Of a DNA stretch of 64,000 nucleotides, positions 52,387-61,779 are shown one piece after another (position 1 is the stretch's first letter; the number at the start of each line of letters is the position of its first letter). Under the pieces are notes generated by a model. It ran no database searches and was not told the origin of the DNA. It saw only the letters and a program-made list of their open reading frames with translations. The stretch comes from Palleniella intestinalis (GTDB lineage: Bacteria; Bacteroidota; Bacteroidia; Bacteroidales; Bacteroidaceae): contig NZ_JABKKG010000001.1 of the NCBI RefSeq assembly GCF_013166595.1, forward strand, positions 62,001 through 126,000. The letters run 5' to 3'. Both the position numbers and the translations under genes were made by a program.

Positions 52387-54294
52387 TTATGAAATTTTAA
52401 CCATTGCACCGTCAGATGTTATATCATCATTCTCGAGAAGTTCCGTTAAGGTTTGGTTTATGAGTTCTCTTTTATAAGGCAATTGTACAATTTCCACGAT
52501 ATGGTGCTTGTTGCCATCTGCAAGCAAATCCAATATAGCTTTTTTGACTTCAACGGGCGGATCTTGCGGACGCTTTCTTTTGTCTATGCATACATCGCAC
52601 TTTCCACATTCGTAATCGGAGTCTTCACCAAAATATCTGATAAGCTGCTGCTGACGGCAAATGACATCACAATTAATATAATGAATCATGCTTTCTATGT
52701 GTTCCACCATTCTGTCACGCAGATTGTCATACGCCTCTTTGGAAATGTACACATGCTTCTCATCGACTCTGTCTACAAGAAAGGTCAGTCGCGGCTCTGT
52801 CCTCGGAGGAATGAACTCTATGATACCTCTTTGGCGAAGGTCTTTGAAGAGCGTATAGATGCGTTGTGGGGTGGAGGAGCACTTAAAGGCTATCGCCCTT
52901 ATGTCCACATACACAAAGTCACAGAAAAGTCCAGAATAGATTCTCATCATTGCGTCTATCATGTCTTCTTCCTCTTTAGGAATTGAGCGTAAACGATAAA
53001 GATCATCTCGGGACACTGTGAATTTCACTCTCGAATTGTCATCCGGATTTGTCTCATAACTGATATATCCGGCATTGTCAAGAATATGCAAGGATGCATC
53101 AACAGCATAAGTGGAATAGCTGTACACAAGACAGAACTTGTCCAAAGGGAATATAACTGACAATCCTTTTCCCATGCCAACACCTATCTCGTAGAAATAC
53201 GCAAGCCGTTCATATACCTTTTTTATATACTCCTTATCAGGAAAACATTGCAAAAGGCGGCGACGCATGAATGCCGGTGTGCTTTTCATTGTTATCAGGA
53301 CCGCATATGATAATTTTCCGTCACGTCCTGCTCTGCCTGCTTCTTGGAAATAAGCCTCTATGGAAGAAGGGACATCGGCATGGATTACAAGACGGACATC
53401 AGGCTTGTCAATTCCCATGCCAAAGGCATTGGTCGCAACAATCACACGAATCGCGCCACAGTGCCAGTCATGCTGACGTTTTGTCTTTACGGCAATGTCA
53501 AGCCCTGCATGAAAGAATGTTGCAGAGATTCCGGCTTGATTGAGCACAGAGCTGAATTCCTTAGTAGCCTGCCGGCTATTGACATAAACAATAGCGCTCC
53601 CACAGACACTATTAAGGATATGGATTATCTCGGCTCGCCTGTCAACCGTTTCACGTACAATATATGATATGTTGTCACGGCGGAAAGACATTCGGAACAC
53701 TCTGCCTTCATTGAAAGCAAGCTGCTTTTGTATGTCCTCAATGACAGGTGGGGTGGCGGTGGCGGTAAGTGCGAGCACAGCCTTTCCGGGAAGCAACGCG
53801 CGCAGTTGGGAAATACGCAGATATGCCGGACGGAAATCATATCCCCATTGCGAAATGCAGTGTGCTTCATCAATCGTGATAAAACTTACCTTGATGTGAC
53901 GGAGCTTGGCGAGAAAAATGTAAGACGAAAGACGCTCCGGAGATACATACAAGAATTTAATACTGCCATAGATACAGTTGTCAAGAATCTGCACAACATC
54001 ATTATGTGACAATCCTGAATGCAGGGCGTATGCCGGAATGCCTCTTTGGCGCAGGTGGTCCACCTGGTCTTTCATCAAGGAGATGAGCGGAGTGATGACA
54101 AGACAAACTCCCAGCATACTCAAAGCCGGCACTTGGAACGTAATGGACTTTCCTCCACCTGTCGGCATCAGTCCGAGTGTGTCATGCCCGGACCCGATGC
54201 TTTCGATAATCTCCTGCTGTATTCCGCGGAAATTATCGTAACCAAAATATTGCTTGAGTATTTGCCTGTAATCCGGTTTCAATGTGTCAATCAT
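52387..54294 (-). CDS. recQ: ATP-dependent DNA helicase RecQ
   Basis: 635 residues. A 3'-5' helicase for recombination and fork repair. Walker A MPTGGGKSITFQVPAL (about residue 40), DEAH box IDEAHCISQWGYDFRP (about 138), the aromatic loop just after it, and motif VI QEAGRAGRDGK (about 320) are present. The RecQ zinc module contains CEC-type cysteines (YECGKCDVC, about 566), followed by a winged-helix region. The C-terminus has no clear HRDC domain, which is not rare. It overlaps recJ by 8 bases. Confidence 0.94.
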   Translation of the reverse strand: MIDTLKPDYRQILKQYFGYDNFRGIQQEIIESIGSGHDTLGLMPTGGGKSITFQVPALSMLGVCLVITPLISLMKDQVDHLRQRGIPAYALHSGLSHNDVVQILDNCIYGSIKFLYVSPERLSSYIFLAKLRHIKVSFITIDEAHCISQWGYDFRPAYLRISQLRALLPGKAVLALTATATPPVIEDIQKQLAFNEGRVFRMSFRRDNISYIVRETVDRRAEIIHILNSVCGSAIVYVNSRQATKEFSSVLNQAGISATFFHAGLDIAVKTKRQHDWHCGAIRVIVATNAFGMGIDKPDVRLVIHADVPSSIEAYFQEAGRAGRDGKLSYAVLITMKSTPAFMRRRLLQCFPDKEYIKKVYERLAYFYEIGVGMGKGLSVIFPLDKFCLVYSYSTYAVDASLHILDNAGYISYETNPDDNSRVKFTVSRDDLYRLRSIPKEEEDMIDAMMRIYSGLFCDFVYVDIRAIAFKCSSTPQRIYTLFKDLRQRGIIEFIPPRTEPRLTFLVDRVDEKHVYISKEAYDNLRDRMVEHIESMIHYINCDVICRQQQLIRYFGEDSDYECGKCDVCIDKRKRPQDPPVEVKKAILDLLADGNKHHIVEIVQLPYKRELINQTLTELLENDDITSDGAMVKIS

Positions 54295-56008
54295 TGACTG
54301 TGTGTATATCCTCTATTTGCAGTTGTGGCGCACCGTGGCGATAGACATTGTCCTCTATCGTGTAGGCTATGTCGAAAGAACGGCGTGACTTTATGTATCT
54401 TGCTGCTCCTGACTGCCCGAATGCGATGCCGTTCATGACATTATTGGACTTAGAGTCCACAAGTTCCAGTTTTATATGCTCCTGCTGTCGTCCGACAACC
54501 TTTGATGTTCCGAAGTCATAGACATCCTTAGTGACAAAAAGCGGTTTTGGATTCTTTGGTCCGAATGGTGCAAACTTCTTCAAATCGGAATGCAGCTTCT
54601 TTGTGATGTCCCTGAATTCAAGCGACGCATCTATTTCAAGTATTGGCTCTGTCTGTTCCGGCATAATGTGGGACTCAACATATTTCTGGAACCTGCGCTG
54701 GAATTCCTTTACATCATCCCATTTCAATGTAAGTCCACAAGCATAAGTATGTCCTCCGAAATTCAACAGAAGGTCTCGGCATGACTTGATTGCGGCATAC
54801 ACGTCAAACCCTGCCACACTGCGTGCAGAACCCGTTGCAACATCTCCATCGCGAGTGATGACAACCGTAGGGCGGAAATACAGCTCTGTCAGTCGTGAGG
54901 CAACAATACCTACAATGCCTTTTTTCCAATTCTCGTCATAAAGGACAATGGAGGTCTGATGACGTTGTGACTCAAGGCGTGCCACAATATTGTTCGCCTC
55001 TTCTGTCATCTGCTTGTCAATATCCTTGCGCTGCTCATTGTATTCGTTGATATGCTCGGATATCCGTATTGCAGCGTTATAGTCCCTTTCGACAAGAAGG
55101 TCGACACTCTCTTTGCCGTTCTCCATTCGTCCGCTGGCATTAATGCGTGGCCCTATCTTGAAAATAATCTCAGACATTGTTATCTGCCTTTCAGAAAGCC
55201 CACAAACCTCTATTATGGCTTTCAGACCGATAGAAGGAGACTGATTCAACTGACGCAGCCCATGATAAGCGAGAATCCTGTTTTCATTCTCAACGGGAAC
55301 AAGGTCAGCCGCTATGCTGATAGCGCATAAGTCAAGCAATGGCTGCAACTGTGAGAATGGTATTCCATTGTTGCGTGCAAAGCCCTGCATGAACTTGAAG
55401 CCTACGCCGCATCCGCAAAGATGCTTGAAAGGATAGCTGTCATCCACTCGTTTTGGGTTGAGGATAGCTACTGCAGGCGGCAGTTTCTCGTCAGGGACAT
55501 GATGGTCGCAGATGATGAAGTCTATACCTTGCTCTTTGGCATACGCTATTTCATCAACAGCCTTTATGCCACAGTCAAGGATAATAATCAAGGACACACC
55601 TGTTTCCTTTGCATAGTTGACACCTTTCCTTGAAACTCCATACCCTTCATCATAACGGTCAGGAATATAGTAATCTATGTTGGAATAGAACTGCTTCAGA
55701 AACTTATATACTAAAGCCACAGCCGTGCAGCCATCCACATCATAGTCTCCATAGACAAGGATACGCTCTTTGCGGCCAATCGCATCATTGAGGCGATCTA
55801 CTGCAAGGTCCATGTCTTTCATGAGGAATGGATTGATAAGATCTGTCAACTGCGGACGGAAGAAGCGTTTTGCTGCCGATTCAGTGGTAATGCCACGCCT
55901 CAGTAGGAGTCGAGCAAGCACAGGGGCAATGTTCAGCTTTGCTGCCAGTGTCTGTGCCATGCCTTCCTCAGCCTCTGAGGTCGGAGTATATTTCCATTTG
56001 AAATGCAT
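54287..56008 (-). CDS. recJ: Single-stranded-DNA-specific exonuclease RecJ
   Basis: 573 residues. RecJ degrades single-stranded DNA 5' to 3' in recombination and mismatch repair. The DHH domain motifs are VYGDYDVDGCTAVALVYKFL (about residue 80), ILDCGIKAVDEIAYA (about 137) and ICDHHVPDEKLPPA (about 160). The DHHA1 part carries GGHTYACGLTLK (about 420), followed by an OB fold. It overlaps recQ by 8 bases, so the two repair enzymes are likely translated together. Confidence 0.95.
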   Translation of the reverse strand: MHFKWKYTPTSEAEEGMAQTLAAKLNIAPVLARLLLRRGITTESAAKRFFRPQLTDLINPFLMKDMDLAVDRLNDAIGRKERILVYGDYDVDGCTAVALVYKFLKQFYSNIDYYIPDRYDEGYGVSRKGVNYAKETGVSLIIILDCGIKAVDEIAYAKEQGIDFIICDHHVPDEKLPPAVAILNPKRVDDSYPFKHLCGCGVGFKFMQGFARNNGIPFSQLQPLLDLCAISIAADLVPVENENRILAYHGLRQLNQSPSIGLKAIIEVCGLSERQITMSEIIFKIGPRINASGRMENGKESVDLLVERDYNAAIRISEHINEYNEQRKDIDKQMTEEANNIVARLESQRHQTSIVLYDENWKKGIVGIVASRLTELYFRPTVVITRDGDVATGSARSVAGFDVYAAIKSCRDLLLNFGGHTYACGLTLKWDDVKEFQRRFQKYVESHIMPEQTEPILEIDASLEFRDITKKLHSDLKKFAPFGPKNPKPLFVTKDVYDFGTSKVVGRQQEHIKLELVDSKSNNVMNGIAFGQSGAARYIKSRRSFDIAYTIEDNVYRHGAPQLQIEDIHTVND

Positions 56009-56034
56009 ATTTATTGTCCTTTAATTTTAGAGTT

Positions 56035-56083
56035 ATGGGTTCTACAAACCACATTAAATATATACGCAATTTGTAGAACCCAT
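56035..56083. repeat. 14-bp inverted repeat upstream of recJ
   Basis: ATGGGTTCTACAAA (56035-56048) and TTTGTAGAACCCAT (56070-56083) are perfect complements around a 21-base AT-rich loop, 27 bases upstream of the recJ start. It lacks a T-run typical of a terminator, so an operator or mRNA leader hairpin is possible. The rest of this 334-bp gap is occupied by repeat array D. Confidence 0.75.
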
Positions 56084-56166
56084 TTGTGTATAAAACCCAT
56101 CAGCGATATTTAATGACCACTAATAGCTATCACTTTGGTTATCAGCGATTTGCCTATTATTTTGCA

Positions 56167-56276
56167 AAAGGTAACACTTTGTATCATAAAAGGTATTACT
56201 TTATGACACAAAAGGTATCACTTTCTTGTGCCAAAGGTAATGGTTTGTTTTTTGACTGGTAACATCCCATTATCTG
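56167..56276. repeat. 22-bp tandem array D (AAAGGTAAC core, 5 units)
   Basis: The GG of successive cores lies at 56170, 56192, 56214, 56236 and 56258, exactly 22 bp apart. Units begin AAAGGTAACACTTTG, AAAGGTATTACTTTA, AAAGGTATCACTTTC, AAAGGTAATGGTTTG and ACTGGTAAC; the last is partial. The array is about 70 bp past the C1 peptidase stop and about 160 bp before recJ. Confidence 0.88.
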
Positions 56277-56342
56277 ATAGGAAACAAGCAGATTGCCAAA
56301 TTATTCGCCGGGGTTATGTGAAAATAAGCAGACCGCAGAGAA

Positions 56343-57566
56343 TCAGATGCCCATCTTCTTGCGGATGTCCTTTGGTATGGCATTCTTGTTGACCATGTAG
56401 TCCATAGTCTTTGCCACGATGAAGTTCTTTGACATGTACCAAGTGCCCTGATAGTCACCGGTCTTGCCCCAAGAGTTCTTCACCATATAGTACTCACGGC
56501 CTGTCTGATCCTTTGCAATACCATATATAAGCATGCCGTGGTCGTCTGTCAGTGTCCAATTGTCGTACTCTTTCTGACGCTGTTCCTGCGAAGGAGTCAT
56601 TTCCTTGACAGTCACACCGGCTTCCTTGATTTTGTCCTTCTTCTGTGCAGGAGTGAGCTTGAGCCAACGAGCCATGTCAGAGCCGTCAAGTGCCTGATTC
56701 TTTGTATCGATGAGGAGAGCAAGACCATCGCGTGTGAAACCGTCCTCACTTACGTCACCACCCCAAGCGACTGTATAGCCGTTCATGACAGCATTGTCAA
56801 TGATACGTGCCATCTCGTCCATAGGAAGGTTCCAAGAGCCCGGCTGACGCCAGTTGTCCTGTACCTCGACGGGGAACTCTGTGTAGAAAGGATGATGAGT
56901 GTAAGAAGTCACGGTAACATAGTCGTTCCAGTCAAGACCAAGAGACTGTGCGAATGACTTCGGGGTGTATTCCTTTCCCTCATACTTGAATGTCTCCGGA
57001 CATTTGCCAAGATATGCATCCAGAATGCCTTGGAAAGCGGTCTTCCATGTTGGGCTGATTGTCTTTGCCTTGCTATGTGCCACAGCGTCAACAAAAGGTT
57101 CCATGACAGAGAAGAACTCATTGAAGTTGTTCAGTGTGTCACCATACATTGTTCCAGGGAGTGGCATTGCCTCTTCAGGGCAGATACCGTAGTTCTTAAG
57201 AACATAGAGGACATCATAAGCAGAGCCACCCTGTGAGAACTGTGCGTCACCATGCATACGCACAGTCAGGACTGCACGATCCATATAGTTCTTGTTGCAC
57301 ACGAACATCTCACAGAGGTCATAAGTCTTCTTTGACTTCTTGAGAATCTCTGCCTCAAAGTAGGAGAGGGTAGAGTAGTTCCAACAGGTGCCTGACCTTG
57401 CCTGGTTCTTTACTGATGTGATAGGATTCTCCTTTATCACAGTAAATACAGGCGCGTTAGGGTTCACAGAGTCTTTCTTCTCTGCTGTCTTGTCTGCAGC
57501 CGGCTGTGCCATCATTGATGCTGTTGCTGTAAGCATCATTGCTGCCATAATAAAAGTTTTTTTCAT
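56343..57566 (-). CDS. C1-family cysteine peptidase (bleomycin hydrolase/aminopeptidase C-like)
   Basis: 407 residues. A signal peptide (residues 1-20, ending SMMAQ) exports it. The papain-like triad is complete: oxyanion Gln and Cys in VKNQARSGTCWNYSTL (Cys near residue 62), His in DDHGMLIYGIAKD (about 344) and Asn in YMVKNSWGKTGDY (about 364). The order and the spacing fit C1B (PepC/bleomycin hydrolase) enzymes, but with export signal, as seen in gut Bacteroidota. It probably digests peptides in the periplasm. It is followed by array D. Confidence 0.9.
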   Translation of the reverse strand: MKKTFIMAAMMLTATASMMAQPAADKTAEKKDSVNPNAPVFTVIKENPITSVKNQARSGTCWNYSTLSYFEAEILKKSKKTYDLCEMFVCNKNYMDRAVLTVRMHGDAQFSQGGSAYDVLYVLKNYGICPEEAMPLPGTMYGDTLNNFNEFFSVMEPFVDAVAHSKAKTISPTWKTAFQGILDAYLGKCPETFKYEGKEYTPKSFAQSLGLDWNDYVTVTSYTHHPFYTEFPVEVQDNWRQPGSWNLPMDEMARIIDNAVMNGYTVAWGGDVSEDGFTRDGLALLIDTKNQALDGSDMARWLKLTPAQKKDKIKEAGVTVKEMTPSQEQRQKEYDNWTLTDDHGMLIYGIAKDQTGREYYMVKNSWGKTGDYQGTWYMSKNFIVAKTMDYMVNKNAIPKDIRKKMGI

Positions 57567-57605
57567 GTACTGTTTGTTATTTGTAATTTAAACCTAAATT
57601 ATATT

Positions 57606-59012
57606 TCATTCTGCATGTTCTTCCATATACTTCTCCACATCGGCAGTATGGTAAGGGATGCGCTTTTCACCAAGGAAACGACAACCGTCTTTTGTTATGA
57701 GCAAATCGTCTTCTATACGTATGCCGCCGAAATCACGATATTTCTCTATCATGTCAAAATTCAGGAAATCCTTGCAATGGCCTTTCGCTTTCCAATCATC
57801 TATAAGCGCAGGAATGAAGTATATTCCCGGCTCATCCGTTATGACAAAGCCTTCTTCCAAACGCCTTCCCATACGGAGACAATTCGTACCGAACTGCTCA
57901 AGATTAGGGCGTGTCTCACTGTCAAAGCCCACATGAATTTGTCCGAGACCTTCCATGTCATGGACATCCATGCCCATCATGTGTCCGAGACCGTGAGGGA
58001 AGAACATCGCATGTGCACCTTGTGCAACAGCTTCATCAACATCTCCCTTCATCAGTCCCAATTCTTTAAGACGCTCTGTCATCAGGCGGCATACCGCAAG
58101 ATGTACATCAAAATATTTCACTCCCGGCTTTGCTATACCCAATGCCAAGTCGTGGCATTCGTCCACGATGTCATAAATTTCTTTTTGCTGTGGTGTGTAC
58201 TTGCCATTGACGGGCATTGTGCGTGTATGGTCAGAACAATAATTGTTGATTGTCTCACCTCCGCAATCGCACAGCACAAGGCGTCCGGCTTCAAGTTTGT
58301 TCATGGACGGACCACCGTGCATTATCTCACCATGCTGTGAAAAGATTGTGGCAAAGGATTCATGCGCACCAAGTGAGTGGGCAACACCGTTGATTTTGCC
58401 GGCTATGAATCTTTCTGTTCTTCCCGGACGGACAAGACGCATGGCGGTTGTGTGCATCTCGTAGCCAATCAGCGATGCGCGCTCCAGTTCTTCAATTTCC
58501 TCTGCAGTCTTTGTGGAACGCATTTTCACGACAGCGTTTATTAGCTCAAGTGATGCCGCTTCCTTCTGCTTGCAAGGGTGAATGCCAAGCAAATCCATTA
58601 TCTGAATCTGGTTGTCATGACGGTATGGCGGAAGTATATGTATTTTCCGTCCTTTATTCTGCGCTTCTGTTATAATGTCCTTAATCTTTCCGGCCTGTGC
58701 ACTGTTGGTTACCCCAACGCTCTCTGCGAGGTCGCGGATTGTTGGTACAGTGCCATACCAGACAATGTCTTCAACATCGACATCATTCCCCAAAAGCCAT
58801 TCTTCACCGCTATCACAGTCAATCACACCGACAAGCCCTATCTCTTGCAAACCAAAATAGTACAGGAAAGAGGAGTCTTGCCTGAAAGGGAAATAGCAAT
58901 TTGCAGGATAATTGCATGGTGACTCATTATTGCCGAACAGCACTATTATGCCATTTCCGACAAGCTGCTTCAGCGTTTGCCGACGCTCTGTATATGTATC
59001 TTTTCCAAACAT
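57606..59012 (-). CDS. Xaa-Pro aminopeptidase (M24 family)
   Basis: 468 residues. N-terminal AMP_N domain (1-160, ERRQTLKQLVGNGIIVLFGNNE) followed by the pita-bread metallopeptidase. Metal ligands: Asp pair in LVLCDCGGETINNYCSDHTRTM, His in FFPHGLGHMMGMDVHD (about 345), Glu in VITDEPGIYFIP and in GGIRIEDDLLI. It removes N-terminal residues before proline. It has no signal peptide. A TAACTTTG -7 box is at 59075-59082 on this strand. Confidence 0.93.
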   Translation of the reverse strand: MFGKDTYTERRQTLKQLVGNGIIVLFGNNESPCNYPANCYFPFRQDSSFLYYFGLQEIGLVGVIDCDSGEEWLLGNDVDVEDIVWYGTVPTIRDLAESVGVTNSAQAGKIKDIITEAQNKGRKIHILPPYRHDNQIQIMDLLGIHPCKQKEAASLELINAVVKMRSTKTAEEIEELERASLIGYEMHTTAMRLVRPGRTERFIAGKINGVAHSLGAHESFATIFSQHGEIMHGGPSMNKLEAGRLVLCDCGGETINNYCSDHTRTMPVNGKYTPQQKEIYDIVDECHDLALGIAKPGVKYFDVHLAVCRLMTERLKELGLMKGDVDEAVAQGAHAMFFPHGLGHMMGMDVHDMEGLGQIHVGFDSETRPNLEQFGTNCLRMGRRLEEGFVITDEPGIYFIPALIDDWKAKGHCKDFLNFDMIEKYRDFGGIRIEDDLLITKDGCRFLGEKRIPYHTADVEKYMEEHAE

Positions 59013-59074
59013 TTTCTATTTTTCAGAATAAAAAGTTGCTAATCTATGTTGTTTAATAGGTGTTAATAAACTTT

Positions 59075-59113
59075 GCAAAGTTACAAATTATTTCCGAGAA
59101 ATTATTAACTTTG
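59075..59113. promoter_or_regulatory. Back-to-back -7 elements for aminopeptidase P and patatin operons
   Basis: TAACTTTGC occurs on the minus strand at 59082-59075 and on the plus strand at 59106-59113, facing away from each other and both extended by CAAAG, so each forms a CTTTGCAAAG dyad. Neither has a perfect -33 TTTG at 19-21 bases. They would start divergent transcripts. Confidence 0.45.
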
Positions 59114-59155
59114 CAAAGTAATTGATAGGAATTTACATTATTTAAATTAAATAGA

Positions 59156-60058
59156 ATGGAAAATACCGCACTCGTTCTTGAAGGTGGAGGAATGAGAGGC
59201 GTCTTCACAGCTGGTGTTTTGGACGCATTTATGGAGGCAGGACTGCAGTTTCCGTACTCTGTCGGTGTGTCCGCCGGAGCATGTAACGGTTGCAGTTTCT
59301 TGACCAAGCAAAAGGGGAGGGCGCATTTCTCAAATGTCACTCTTTTGAAAGATTACGGACACAGGTATCTTGGGCTCCGCCAATTCCTCAAAACGGGCTG
59401 TATCTTTAATGTTGATTTGCTATACCGTATTCTTCCTTATGAATTGTGGCCTTATGATTTCCATACTTATTTTTCGACACCGAAAACATTTGAAATGGTT
59501 GTCACAAATATGCTGACAGGCAAGGCGGAATACTTATCCAATCATATGCCGGCATACAAAGAAATGAGCAATGCAAACGATGCCAACCAATTATCTCTTG
59601 ATGTTGTACTTGCGTCCAGCAGCTTGCCTTATGTCGGTAACATTGTCAATGTTTTAGGTGTGCCTATGCTTGACGGAGGAATTGTTGACAGTATACCTGT
59701 ATTGCATGCTATGGAGTTAGGGTATAAGAAGTGTATTGTAATACTGACTCGGAACAAAGGGTATCGGAAAAAAATCAAGCGAAATTGGTTGGTTTCTGCT
59801 TTATCATCAGCCACACGCTGGATTTTCTACTCAAAATATCCACATTTCCGTAAGGCACTACAACATAGGAGTGAGGTGTACAACAACCAGCTGGAATTGG
59901 TTGAGAAATTAGAGGAAGAAGGCAAAATCATAGTCATCAGACCTGAGAAACCAATAAAAGTGGATCGCATAGAACGAAATGCAGAGAAGATGCAGGCACT
60001 TTATGAGGAAGGGCTAAAGATTGGACGGGAATTTTGTAAGCAACTGAATAATAACTGA
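59156..60058 (+). CDS. Patatin-like phospholipase
   Basis: 300 residues. The oxyanion loop GGGMRGVF (about residue 10), nucleophile elbow GVSAGACNG (Ser near 41) and the catalytic Asp in DGGIVDSIPV (about 180) form the Ser-Asp dyad of patatin lipases. No signal peptide, so probably cytosolic or peripheral at the inner membrane. It lies 6 bp before ubiE and may be co-transcribed with the menaquinone genes. Confidence 0.92.
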   Translation: MENTALVLEGGGMRGVFTAGVLDAFMEAGLQFPYSVGVSAGACNGCSFLTKQKGRAHFSNVTLLKDYGHRYLGLRQFLKTGCIFNVDLLYRILPYELWPYDFHTYFSTPKTFEMVVTNMLTGKAEYLSNHMPAYKEMSNANDANQLSLDVVLASSSLPYVGNIVNVLGVPMLDGGIVDSIPVLHAMELGYKKCIVILTRNKGYRKKIKRNWLVSALSSATRWIFYSKYPHFRKALQHRSEVYNNQLELVEKLEEEGKIIVIRPEKPIKVDRIERNAEKMQALYEEGLKIGREFCKQLNNN

Positions 60059-60064
60059 TACAAA

Positions 60065-60757
60065 ATGTTAGAAGAAAAAAAAAGTATAGGAACGCTTTTT
60101 GATGGTATAGCGGGAACTTATGATATGCTGAATCATCTTTTGTCGCTTAACATAGATAAATCATGGCGTCGCAGAACTGTGCAGAAACTTACTCATGCAC
60201 AAAACCTTTTGGATGTGGCGATTGGCACTGCTGATTTGTCACTGGAAATTATGCGGCAACAAAAAGCAACAAAAATACAGGGCATTGATGTTTCACGTGA
60301 GATGATGCGTATTGGCAAAGAGAAAGTAAGCAAGGTCGGATTTGCAGAAAATATTCGTTTTGATTATGGTAGTGCGCTTGAAATGCCTTATGCAGACAAC
60401 ACTTTCGACGCTCTCACTTGTGCTTATGGATTAAGAAATTTCCCGGATGCAGATAAAGGATTGGCAGAGTTTTACCGTGTCATGCAACCAGGAGCACAGC
60501 TGGCCATATTGGAATTCTCTTATCCGGAAAATCGTGTCATACGATTCGGATATGACTTGTTCTTTACACATGTATTGCCTTTTGTCGGACGCGTTTTCAG
60601 CCACGACAAGTCCGCATACACTTACCTGAACCGTTCTGTAAAAGAATTTATGTGGGGAGAGGAAATGGTAAGCCATATACAAAATGCCGGATTCAAAAAT
60701 GTTCGTTTTCAACCATTGACATTTGGAATTACAACTGTCTATACAGCAACGAAATAA
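60065..60757 (+). CDS. ubiE: Demethylmenaquinone methyltransferase
   Basis: 230 residues. It methylates demethylmenaquinone with SAM, the last step of menaquinone synthesis. The UbiE signature FDGIAGTYDMLNHLLSLNIDKSWRR (about 11-35), the SAM-binding LLDVAIGTADLSLE (about 56) and YGLRNFPDADKGLAEFYRV (about 121) with the C-terminal VRFQPLTFGITTVYTATK are all present. It is followed 9 bp later by menA. Confidence 0.94.
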   Translation: MLEEKKSIGTLFDGIAGTYDMLNHLLSLNIDKSWRRRTVQKLTHAQNLLDVAIGTADLSLEIMRQQKATKIQGIDVSREMMRIGKEKVSKVGFAENIRFDYGSALEMPYADNTFDALTCAYGLRNFPDADKGLAEFYRVMQPGAQLAILEFSYPENRVIRFGYDLFFTHVLPFVGRVFSHDKSAYTYLNRSVKEFMWGEEMVSHIQNAGFKNVRFQPLTFGITTVYTATK

Positions 60758-60766
60758 CTGCAAGAT

Positions 60767-61678
60767 ATGAGTAAAATATGTGACAACATCATACTTTGGT
60801 TTCGTACCATACGCCCACAAACCCTGTTATTGTCCCTCATTCCTGTTTTTGTGGCTATTATAGTAGTGGATAAGAGTGGAATTCCTATAAATATAATGAC
60901 AGCAGTATTGACGGCGTCATGTGCCGTTTCACTTCAGATACTCTCCAATCTGACAAACGATTATTATGATTTCCTTAAAGGTGCAGATAAAGCAGGAAGA
61001 GTAGGGTATAAGCGTGCAATGGCAGAAGGAAGCATTACAGTCTCTGCAATGCGGCGTGCATGCCTTATAGCTGCATTCATAGCATGCCTGCTTGGCCTTC
61101 CCCTTGTTCTTCTTGGCGGATGGGTTATACTTGCCATCGGACTTACGGCATTGCTTTTCGCATGGTTGTATACTGCAACAAGTCATTCCCTGGCATATCT
61201 GGGAATCGCTGACATCTTTGTCTTCTTGTATTATGGAGTCATTGCGAGTGGTGGAACGACATATCTGCTTTTATCCTCAAATGAATGTAATATGGAAATG
61301 GCAGGTATGATTTCAGCCCCCATTAATCCGCTCATAGTTAAATCATGTTATGCAGGCGCGGTATGTGGATTGATTTCCATGTGTGTCTTGATGATAAACA
61401 ATCTTCGTGATATACAAGACGATATACCTGTAGGAAAACGTACAATTCCGGTTCGCATTGGTTGTCGTGGTGCTGAGTGTATTATGTTTATATACATACT
61501 TCTTATGCCATGCTTTTCTGTTTTAGCCTTTGGTTGGGATCTGCCGGCTTTAATATTTTTCCCGGCCTGCGCTTTGTGGCGAGTTACTATCAAAGCAGAA
61601 GGAACAAAATACAACCATTGCCTTCTTTATGCTGTGTTGGTAAATATCGCTTATTTCGTTTTATGTACTATGTTGTAA
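60767..61678 (+). CDS. menA: 1,4-dihydroxy-2-naphthoate polyprenyltransferase
   Basis: 303 residues, nine membrane helices of the UbiA family. It attaches the prenyl chain to 1,4-dihydroxy-2-naphthoate. The first Asp-rich motif is LTNDYYDFLKGADKAGR (about 64-80) and the second is INNLRDIQDDIPVGKRTIPV (about 211-230), both needed for Mg-diphosphate binding. It makes the substrate for UbiE encoded just upstream. Menaquinone serves anaerobic respiration with fumarate in this group. Confidence 0.95.
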   Translation: MSKICDNIILWFRTIRPQTLLLSLIPVFVAIIVVDKSGIPINIMTAVLTASCAVSLQILSNLTNDYYDFLKGADKAGRVGYKRAMAEGSITVSAMRRACLIAAFIACLLGLPLVLLGGWVILAIGLTALLFAWLYTATSHSLAYLGIADIFVFLYYGVIASGGTTYLLLSSNECNMEMAGMISAPINPLIVKSCYAGAVCGLISMCVLMINNLRDIQDDIPVGKRTIPVRIGCRGAECIMFIYILLMPCFSVLAFGWDLPALIFFPACALWRVTIKAEGTKYNHCLLYAVLVNIAYFVLCTML

Positions 61679-61779
61679 AATAGCAGGGGACTTTCTTTTA
61701 TGTAACTATACTATGTCCTATTTATCATAATGCGCATTCTTTGATAACGCATGACAGAGTTGTGACCTCAATGAGTTAT

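Noticed and set aside
61729..61738. Palindrome AATGCGCATT downstream of nrdG and menA
   Set aside because: A short 10-base palindrome in an AT-rich gap is expected by chance; no second copy or promoter context was seen.
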